14,361 bases of DNA, taken from the NCBI GenBank assembly GCA_002381565.1, contig DFWZ01000001.1, positions 124,411-138,771 on the forward strand. The letters are read 5' to 3'. Both the position numbers and the translations under genes were made by a program. Source of the DNA: Gallionella sp. UBA4121 (GTDB lineage Bacteria > Pseudomonadota > Gammaproteobacteria > Burkholderiales > Gallionellaceae). Under the pieces are notes generated by a model. It saw only the letters and a program-made list of their open reading frames with translations. It ran no database searches and had not been told where the DNA came from. Positions 1 through 5,210 of the stretch are shown piece after piece. Every line of letters begins with the position of its first letter. Within the stretch, counting starts at the first letter, position 1.

Positions 1-1
1 C

Positions 2-229
2 AGCGCGGCGCAGGTGGCTCTGGCGGTCAGCGGCATCGCAGGACCGGACGGCGGCACGCCAGATAAACCGGTGGGTACGGTGTGGTTTGCCTGGGGATTA
101 AAGCATGCAGTCATCAGTACGCAGCGTCATCGGTTCGCCGGCAATCGTGCCCAAGTCCGCGCACAGGCGATGCGAATTGCCTTGCAGGGCGTGATCGACT
201 TGCTGAATCACCGTAGTGAAACCGTATAA
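2..229 (+). CDS. pncC: Nicotinamide-nucleotide amidase / CinA C-terminal domain, 3' end only
   Basis: This is the last 75 codons of a gene entering from the left edge. The visible protein carries the conserved VSGIAGPDGG stretch followed by KPVGTVWFAW and, further on, FAGNRAQVRAQA, which are hallmarks of the CinA C-terminal (PncC) family. Family members deamidate nicotinamide mononucleotide to nicotinate mononucleotide in cytosolic pyridine-nucleotide recycling; that role is known for the family and not shown here. The gene ends with TAA at 227-229, about 110 bp before recA. A pncC/cinA gene just upstream of recA is a frequent arrangement in proteobacteria and supports the call. The start lies outside the window, so it is unknown whether this is a free-standing PncC or a full CinA with the N-terminal domain. 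Confidence 0.9.
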   Translation, partial: SAAQVALAVSGIAGPDGGTPDKPVGTVWFAWGLKHAVISTQRHRFAGNRAQVRAQAMRIALQGVIDLLNHRSETV

Positions 230-272
230 CAAGCTGTCCATGCAAAGGTTTTGTAAGGTAAAAACACATAAA

Positions 273-286
273 AGAACGATCGTTCT
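273..286. promoter_or_regulatory. LexA (SOS) operator, Bacillus/Gallionella type, before recA
   Basis: AGAACGATCGTTCT is a perfect 14-bp palindrome with core GAAC-N4-GTTC (274-285). It lies 57 bp before the recA start and abuts the place where the -35 hexamer should be. It does not match the usual beta/gammaproteobacterial CTGT-N8-ACAG box. It fits the GAACG-N2-CGTTC motif that I recall being reported for LexA in Sideroxydans and Gallionella, which resembles the Bacillus box. Position and perfect symmetry support a LexA operator; binding itself is inferred. Confidence 0.75.
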
Positions 287-314
287 GTTCAGATGCGCAT
301 TGATGTGCCATAAT
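286..314 (+). promoter_or_regulatory. Probable sigma-70 promoter of recA
   Basis: CATAAT at 309-314 is a good -10 hexamer, with TGTTCA at 286-291 as a weak -35 after a 17-bp spacer. The upstream end touches the LexA-type palindrome, so a repressor bound there would block polymerase. The strong ribosome site AAGGGG (331-336) then precedes the recA ATG. Confidence 0.5.
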
Positions 315-342
315 CCGCGCACTATTTTTGAAGGGGAAGTAA

Positions 343-1383
343 ATGGATGAGAACAAAAACAAGGCGCTTGCTGCGGCACTGAGCCAGATAGAAAAGCAAT
401 TCGGCAAGGGCTCAATCATGCGCCTCGGTGAAAACGAAGTGGCGCAGGACATACAGGTGGTGTCCACCGGTTCTCTGGGGCTGGACATCGCGCTGGGTGT
501 GGGTGGCTTGCCGCGCGGCCGCGTGGTGGAAATCTACGGACCGGAATCCTCCGGCAAGACTACGCTGGCCTTGCAGGTCATCGCCGAAATGCAGAAACTG
601 GGCGGCACGGCGGCCTTCATCGACGCGGAACACGCGCTCGATCCGCAATATGCACAGAAGCTCGGCGTGAAGGTCGAAGACCTGCTGATCTCGCAGCCGG
701 ACAACGGCGAACAGGCGCTGGAAATCACCGACATGCTGGTGCGCTCAGCCTCAGTGGATGTGGTGGTGATCGACTCGGTCGCAGCGTTGACCCCGAAGGC
801 TGAAATCGAAGGCGAAATGGGCGATGCGCAGATGGGCTTGCATGCCCGTCTGATGTCGCAGGCCTTGCGCAAGTTGACAGCCAACATCAAGCGTTCCAAC
901 ACGCTGGTGATTTTCATCAACCAGCTGCGCATGAAGATCGGCGTGATGTTCGGTAACCCGGAAACCACTACCGGCGGCAATGCGCTCAAGTTTTACGCCT
1001 CGGTGCGCCTGGATATTCGCCGAATCGGCGCGATCAAGAAGGGCGACGAAGTGATCGGTAACGAGACCCGCGTCAAGGTGGTGAAGAACAAGGTCGCGCC
1101 TCCCTTCCGTGAAGCGCTGTTCGATATTCTGTACGGTGAAGGGATCTCGCGCGAGGGCGAAATCATCGACCTGGGCGTGCTGCACAAGCTGGTTGAAAAG
1201 GCCGGTTCCTGGTACAGCTACAACGGTGAAAAAATCGGTCAGGGCAAAGACAATGTGCGCGAATACTTGCGCGCACGCCCTGAGGTTGCGCGTGAAATCG
1301 AAAACAAGGTGCGAGCCGCCGTAGGTGTTGCGCTGATCGATGCAGGTGATAAACCTGCTGCGAAGCCGAAAACTCCCGAATAA
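343..1383 (+). CDS. recA: Recombinase RecA
   Basis: The 346-residue protein is a full-length RecA, the ATP-dependent strand-exchange protein that also stimulates LexA self-cleavage. The Walker A motif GPESSGKT is at residues 66-73, the Walker B strand VDVVVIDSVAAL lies near 138-149, and the L2 DNA-binding loop with GNPETTTGGNAL is near 204-215. The short C-terminal tail is less acidic than in E. coli and ends PAAKPKTPE. ATG 343 is chosen because AAGGGG sits six bases upstream and the N-terminus DENKNKALAAAL is typical. The gene lies between pncC and recX, the standard context. A palindromic LexA-type site just upstream indicates SOS control. Nothing in the protein looks damaged. Confidence 0.99.
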   Translation: MDENKNKALAAALSQIEKQFGKGSIMRLGENEVAQDIQVVSTGSLGLDIALGVGGLPRGRVVEIYGPESSGKTTLALQVIAEMQKLGGTAAFIDAEHALDPQYAQKLGVKVEDLLISQPDNGEQALEITDMLVRSASVDVVVIDSVAALTPKAEIEGEMGDAQMGLHARLMSQALRKLTANIKRSNTLVIFINQLRMKIGVMFGNPETTTGGNALKFYASVRLDIRRIGAIKKGDEVIGNETRVKVVKNKVAPPFREALFDILYGEGISREGEIIDLGVLHKLVEKAGSWYSYNGEKIGQGKDNVREYLRARPEVAREIENKVRAAVGVALIDAGDKPAAKPKTPE

Positions 1384-1428
1384 CTTTTGATGCAACCACT
1401 GTTGAAACTACTCAGTATTAGACTAAGA

Positions 1429-1490
1429 CGCATGAAAACTGCGTTTAAGCCATTACTTGCAGCCATTCCGCCAGGCGGCCAAACAATGGC
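1429..1490 (+). terminator. Possible attenuating hairpins between recA and recX
   Basis: Two inverted repeats lie in the 139-bp gap after recA. ACGCA/TGCGT (1429-1445) has a 7-base loop and a short T run. GCCATT/AATGGC (1462-1490) encloses the CCGC/GCGG hairpin. Neither has a long U tract, so they may reduce rather than stop transcription into recX, as is known for recA-recX in E. coli. The role here is inferred. Confidence 0.3.
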
Positions 1491-1522
1491 AAGCTGGGGG
1501 CAGGTTCTGGTCGGGCACCCGG

Positions 1523-2002
1523 ATGAGGAAAAGGCCTGAACCAAGTCTGCGCACGCGGGCCTTGCAGTATCTGGCTCGCCGCGAATACAGCCGCGCCGAA
1601 CTGGCGGCCAAACTGCGCCCGTATGCTCAGGTGGAGGACGAGTTCGAACAGTTGCAGCCGGTTGATCTGGATGCGCTGCTGGATGATCTGATTGAGCGCG
1701 GCTGGTTGTCCGATGCCCGTGCAGTCACGCAACTGCTGCATGCCAGGCGGCCTCGCTTCGGCACGCAGCGTATCACGCACGAAATGCGCCAGAAGGGCAT
1801 CAGCGATGAGCTGATCGAGCAGGCTCTGCCCGCATTGAAAGACAGTGAGCTGGAATCCGCGCGCGGCGTGTGGCAAAGAAAGTTCGGCACGCTGCCGACT
1901 GACGCCAAGGACAAGGCGCGTCAGATGCGCTTTCTTCAATCGCGCGGCTTTTCGCTGGATGTGATTTTCAAGGTGCTGCGAACTTCTGCTGTGGAGGATT
2001 GA
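1523..2002 (+). CDS. recX: RecA regulator RecX
   Basis: The protein has 159 residues from the preferred ATG at 1523, beginning MRKRPEPSLRTRALQYLARREYS, the usual RecX opening in betaproteobacteria. The reading frame is open upstream to a TTG at 1457, but that extension (QPFRQAAKQW...) is not RecX-like. RecX proteins are built of three-helix repeats that bind along the RecA filament and restrain its ATPase and recombinase activity in the cytosol. Visible family features are LARREYSRAELAAKL, LIERGWLSDARAV, HEMRQKGISDELIEQAL and the C-terminal FLQSRGFSLDVIFKVL. The gene follows recA by 139 bp. Its last codons contain the GGAGG ribosome site of the next gene, so that pair is probably translated from the same transcript. 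Confidence 0.93.
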   Translation: MRKRPEPSLRTRALQYLARREYSRAELAAKLRPYAQVEDEFEQLQPVDLDALLDDLIERGWLSDARAVTQLLHARRPRFGTQRITHEMRQKGISDELIEQALPALKDSELESARGVWQRKFGTLPTDAKDKARQMRFLQSRGFSLDVIFKVLRTSAVED

Positions 2003-2004
2003 CG

Positions 2005-2247
2005 ATGCCTGTTATATTGCGCTACAAAGGTTATACGTTTTTCTTCTTCTCCAACGAGGGTGAACCACGTGAGCCGTTGCATGTACATGTGCGAAAGTCA
2101 GGTTCAAGTGCTAAATTTTGGGTTGAACCGCAAGTGTGCGTTGCAGAGAACTACGGGTTAAACAGTCAGGAATTGAACGACCTTACGAAAGTGATTTTCG
2201 ATAACCGTCAATTGATAGAAAGGACATGGTATGAGTTCTTTAGCTAA
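2005..2247 (+). CDS. DUF4160 family small protein
   Basis: The 80-residue protein begins MPVILRYKGYTFFFFSNEG and contains EPLHVHVRKSGSSAKFWVEP, the signature of DUF4160 proteins. Start ATG 2005 has a strong GGAGG (1993-1997) seven bases upstream, inside the end of recX; a TTG two codons earlier is less likely. The gene begins two bases after the recX stop and overlaps the next gene by 17 bp, so it is coupled to both. DUF4160 genes very often sit beside DUF2442 genes, as here, and the pair has the layout of a toxin-antitoxin module, but I know of no firm biochemical role. The conserved HVHV looks like a potential metal or catalytic site; that is speculation. Composition is lower in G+C than the flanking genes (28 of 60 in the line at 2101), consistent with an accessory origin. 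Confidence 0.85.
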   Translation: MPVILRYKGYTFFFFSNEGEPREPLHVHVRKSGSSAKFWVEPQVCVAENYGLNSQELNDLTKVIFDNRQLIERTWYEFFS

Positions 2248-2485
2248 TGCAGTGAGTTTCGATGCAAATACGATGTGGGTGGACTTCCTAGATGGTCGCA
2301 AGCTCGGTGTTCCTCTGGCTTATTTTCCGCGTCTGCTGAATGCCAGGCCTGCTCAACGCGAACAGTACGAAATCAGCGGTGGCGGCAGCGGATTGCACTG
2401 GGATGAGCTTGACGAAGACATCAGCGTTGAAAATTTGTTGCTCGGTATTGGCGACAGAACACGAAGCCATTTGCTGGCGGCCTGA
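2231..2485 (+). CDS. DUF2442 family small protein
   Basis: The 84-residue protein contains VDFLDGRKLGVPLAYFPRLLNA followed by YEISGGGSGLHWDELDEDISVENLLLG, the full pattern of DUF2442. The LHW.ELDEDISVE.LL core is diagnostic. This is a small alpha/beta fold also seen as the N-terminal domain of the Nitrosomonas protein NE0471. The start ATG 2231 lies inside the preceding DUF4160 gene (17-bp overlap) with AAAGGA (2219-2224) ahead, so translation is coupled. In other genomes DUF2442 proteins are found free, fused to helix-turn-helix domains, or next to DUF4160; a partner or antitoxin-like role is inferred from that. No DNA-binding helix-turn-helix is present in this copy. It ends at 2485, after which no gene is seen until gspA. 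Confidence 0.85.
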   Translation: MSSLANAVSFDANTMWVDFLDGRKLGVPLAYFPRLLNARPAQREQYEISGGGSGLHWDELDEDISVENLLLGIGDRTRSHLLAA

Positions 2486-2773
2486 ATTAATTGCACAGTT
2501 TCCCCGGTTTCGATTGGAAGCAAAAATGGAATATGTGAGCAAATTGAAGCAGGTTTTTGTTGATGATAGAACATATAGCGCTATGTCTGTTTGCAATGGC
2601 GGAACGGGTCGAGTCTGGCTGTTGGAGCAGACCTTCGACGACCCATTTGATTCGATTATCCGGAGTGAAGTTAGAGCTAGCCGGTCACATGTTAACGCAC
2701 CCTGCAGTTGACGCCTTGAGTGCAGGGGACTTGCCGCTATAATGGCACGATATCCTTAACTTGCAGACCACCA
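2486..2773. other. Non-coding gap between the DUF2442 gene and gspA
   Basis: These 288 bp hold no convincing gene. Short open frames exist but lack ribosome sites and family resemblance. Visible structures are the 10-bp palindrome ATAGCGCTAT (2575-2584), an interrupted hairpin GTCGAGTCTG / CAGACCTTCGAC (2608-2639) and the gspA promoter at the right end. The DNA could be a decayed remnant left when the DUF pair was acquired. Confidence 0.5.
2716..2743 (+). promoter_or_regulatory. Probable sigma-70 promoter of gspAB
   Basis: A perfect TATAAT at 2738-2743 is preceded by TTGAGT at 2716-2721 with a 16-bp spacer. Transcription would begin near 2750, about 25 bp before the gspA ATG. This gives the secretion pair its own promoter, independent of recA-recX. 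Confidence 0.65.
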
Positions 2774-4339
2774 ATGTACCAGAGTTACTTTGGCCTCACT
2801 GACGCACCCTTCTCCATCGCACCGGATCCGCGCTATCTCTACATGAGTCAGCGCCATCAGGAGGCGCTCGCGCATCTGCTGTATGGCGTGAATGGCGGTG
2901 GCGGGTTTGTATTGCTCACGGGCGAGGTGGGCGCCGGCAAGACCACGGTATGCCGCTGCCTGCTGGAACAGATCCCCGAATCCTGTGATGTGGCCTACAT
3001 ATTCAATCCAAGGCAGACGGTAGCGGAGTTGTTATCAAGCATCTGCGCCGAATTCGGCATCGACTGCCCGTCCGGCAACACCAGCGTCAAGGTATTTGTC
3101 GACTGCATCAACCGCTATCTGCTGGACGCTCATGCCAGGGGCCGTCACACCGTGCTGATTATCGATGAGGCGCAAAATCTCTCTTCCGACGTACTGGAGC
3201 AAATGCGGCTGCTCACCAATCTGGAAACCAATCAGCGTAAATTATTGCAGATCATCCTGCTGGGACAGCCTGAACTGGCGGTGATGCTGGCACGGCCGGA
3301 ACTATCCCAGATTGCGCAACGGATTATTGCGCGCTATCACCTGGGGCCGTTGTCCCGTCAGGAAATCGCAGCCTATGTGCAGCATCGCCTCGGGGTTGCC
3401 GGCACGCAACGCCAGTTGTTCCCGGCGGCATTGATGGGGCGGCTGTACCGCTTGAGCGGCGGCATTCCCCGCATCATCAACGTACTTTGCGACCGGGCGT
3501 TGCTGGGCGCCTACGTGCAAGGAAAAGAGCGGGTCGATCGTGCGACCCTGATGCAAGCGGCGCGCGAGGTGTTTCCTCATCCGGCTTCACGCATGCGCCC
3601 CCTGCTGGCGGTTTTGCTGGCAGGCATAGTGCTGGCGGCGGGACTGTATCTGACAGTTAAGCCGCTCCCGGCACAGGTTAAACCCGTCATTGCCAGGCCG
3701 GCAGCTATCCTCTCCACCCTGGAATGGCCGAAAGCCGAGCCTGTCGCGCGCAGCAAGGCGCTGGCTTACGCTGCGCTATTTCGTGCATGGGGTGCGGATT
3801 ATCAAGGGGCGGATGAGTGTCTTCAGGCTGAAACCATGGGTTTACGCTGCCGCACCGGGCGCGGCGGGCTGGATGAACTGCGTCAGCTGAACCGTCCTGC
3901 GGTCCTGTTCATGCACGATGGTCTGGGGCAGGAATTCCATGCAACGCTGACCCGGCTTGACGATCGATCCGCTACCTTTACCATAGGCCGTGAAACCCGC
4001 GTGGTTTCTCTCGGCGCCCTTGCGGAGCAATGGTCGGGGGGCTACAACCTGCTTTGGCGCGCGCCGCCCGTTGCAAGCCGCAAGATTCAGCCGGGTGAAC
4101 GCGGGCCGGATGTTGTATGGCTGAGCGATCAACTCGCGCAAATTTATGGTAAGGCTGCAAAAACCAGCCAGAATCCGGTGTTCGATGAGGCCATGGTGCG
4201 TCAGGTCAAACAATTTCAACTTATTCAGGGGCTCACACCCGACGGCACAGTCGGGGCTCAGACCATGATGCGCCTGGGCGCTGCGGCGGATTTGACGGCG
4301 CCGAAGCTATTGCGCGAGCCAGTGAAAAAGGAAAAATAG
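2774..4339 (+). CDS. gspA: General secretion pathway ATPase GspA (ExeA-like)
   Basis: The 521-residue protein is an ExeA/GspA-type inner-membrane AAA+ ATPase. Together with GspB it binds peptidoglycan and helps the type II secretion secretin GspD assemble. The N-terminus YFGLTDAPFSIAPDPRYLY is the family signature. Walker A GEVGAGKTT is at 50-58, Walker B TVLIIDEAQ at 126-134 and a sensor-1-like QIILLGQPEL at 159-168. One membrane segment follows at about 275-295. The periplasmic part holds a C39-peptidase-like region (about 325-430) and a peptidoglycan-binding domain (about 436-502, with GERGPDVVWLSDQL and TPDGTVGAQT). ATG 2774 is preferred because the upstream in-frame extension overlaps the promoter. 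gspB follows after two bases, so the genes form an operon. The other gsp genes are not in the window. Confidence 0.93.
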   Translation: MYQSYFGLTDAPFSIAPDPRYLYMSQRHQEALAHLLYGVNGGGGFVLLTGEVGAGKTTVCRCLLEQIPESCDVAYIFNPRQTVAELLSSICAEFGIDCPSGNTSVKVFVDCINRYLLDAHARGRHTVLIIDEAQNLSSDVLEQMRLLTNLETNQRKLLQIILLGQPELAVMLARPELSQIAQRIIARYHLGPLSRQEIAAYVQHRLGVAGTQRQLFPAALMGRLYRLSGGIPRIINVLCDRALLGAYVQGKERVDRATLMQAAREVFPHPASRMRPLLAVLLAGIVLAAGLYLTVKPLPAQVKPVIARPAAILSTLEWPKAEPVARSKALAYAALFRAWGADYQGADECLQAETMGLRCRTGRGGLDELRQLNRPAVLFMHDGLGQEFHATLTRLDDRSATFTIGRETRVVSLGALAEQWSGGYNLLWRAPPVASRKIQPGERGPDVVWLSDQLAQIYGKAAKTSQNPVFDEAMVRQVKQFQLIQGLTPDGTVGAQTMMRLGAAADLTAPKLLREPVKKEK

Positions 4340-4341
4340 CC

Positions 4342-5001
4342 ATGTCGTATATTCTGGAAGCGCTGAAAAAATCCGACCAGCAGCGTCAACGCAGTGCTGC
4401 GCCAACCTTGCCGGCAGCAACGGTCACGGTAGTGGCGACCAAACAACCTGTGTATTACGGCTTGCTCGCAGCGGTGCTGCTGGGCGGCGGCATCGTGATC
4501 GGGCTGCTGCGCCCATGGCAGCCGGCTCGCGAGTCGCCAGAAATAGCCGCGAAATCGCCAGTTCAGGCATCACAGCAAGTTGCACCGGCCCCTCTGTATC
4601 GCACGACAGGAAAGACAGCGCAGGAATCGCCGAAAATGAACTCAGTATCCATCGCGGCACCTGCTGTCAGAATGGCCGCCCAACCGGATACCCCGGCACC
4701 CGTCAGTGCAGCCAAGCCCGGCGCAGTGGCCCCGGCACCTATCAAGGAAAAGCCGGCTGATGCTGCACCGCGTGCGATGTCCATGGCTGAATTGCCTCTT
4801 CCGATTCAGCAGGAGATACCGGCCATGACAATTCAGTTTCATGCCTATTCGAGTAAACCCGCGAACAGCCTTGTCGGCGTCAATTCCCTGATGCTGCATG
4901 AAGGTGAATCCCTGACGCCGGGACTGAAGCTGGAGCAGATCACGCCGGAAGGTATGATCTTCAGCTACAAGGGATATCGTTTTTTGCACGGCATTCAGTA
5001 A
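4342..5001 (+). CDS. gspB: General secretion pathway protein GspB
   Basis: The 219-residue single-pass membrane protein starts MSYILEALKKSDQQRQR, the classic GspB/ExeB cytoplasmic opening. A hydrophobic segment at about 37-56 is followed by a long Ala/Pro-rich periplasmic linker (about 60-150). The C-terminal domain at about 155-217 (IQFHAYSSKPANSLVGVN through MIFSYKGYRFLHGI) is the conserved T2SS GspB domain. GspB partners GspA in an inner-membrane complex that spans toward the cell wall and aids secretin localisation. The start is two bases after the gspA stop with AAGG about ten bases upstream, indicating co-transcription and probably translational coupling. The linker is low-complexity and expected to vary between species. 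Confidence 0.9.
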   Translation: MSYILEALKKSDQQRQRSAAPTLPAATVTVVATKQPVYYGLLAAVLLGGGIVIGLLRPWQPARESPEIAAKSPVQASQQVAPAPLYRTTGKTAQESPKMNSVSIAAPAVRMAAQPDTPAPVSAAKPGAVAPAPIKEKPADAAPRAMSMAELPLPIQQEIPAMTIQFHAYSSKPANSLVGVNSLMLHEGESLTPGLKLEQITPEGMIFSYKGYRFLHGIQ

Positions 5002-5137
5002 CATCTGCCATTCATAGCCGTTTCAGGGATCATTGGCTGATGGGGTTATAGGTGTTCGCATGGAGCGTTTTCCTGCGCCGGCGAAAGATCGTGAATGCAT
5101 CCGGCCTCAAGTGCAGTGGCTAGCCCAGCGTGCCGGA

Positions 5138-5146
5138 TGGTATGAT
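5138..5146 (+). promoter_or_regulatory. Possible extended -10 promoter of alaS
   Basis: TGGTATGAT combines a TG dinucleotide with the -10 hexamer TATGAT (5141-5146), about 65 bp before the alaS ATG. No good -35 is seen at the correct distance, which is acceptable for an extended -10 promoter. The 209 bp between gspB and alaS show no obvious terminator. Confidence 0.4.
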
Positions 5147-5210
5147 GCGCATCTTGTCCGGTGTGCTTAGACGCCGCCAGTTGCAACGTAATCAGCGATG
5201 GATGCAAAAC

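Noticed and set aside
751..1395. Long open frame antisense to recA
   Set aside because: It mirrors the codon structure of recA, has no ribosome site and resembles no family; it is a shadow of a G+C-rich gene.
1457..1522. N-terminal extension of RecX from TTG 1457
   Set aside because: The extra residues are unlike RecX and overlap an inverted repeat; ATG 1523 gives the standard N-terminus.
2340..2711. 123-codon frame crossing the DUF2442 gene and the following gap
   Set aside because: Its first part is an alternative frame of the DUF2442 gene; the remainder has no ribosome site or family resemblance.
5060..5170. 36-codon frame ahead of alaS as a leader peptide
   Set aside because: It has only a weak ribosome site, no run of alanine codons and no attenuator-like structure, and it overlaps the likely promoter.
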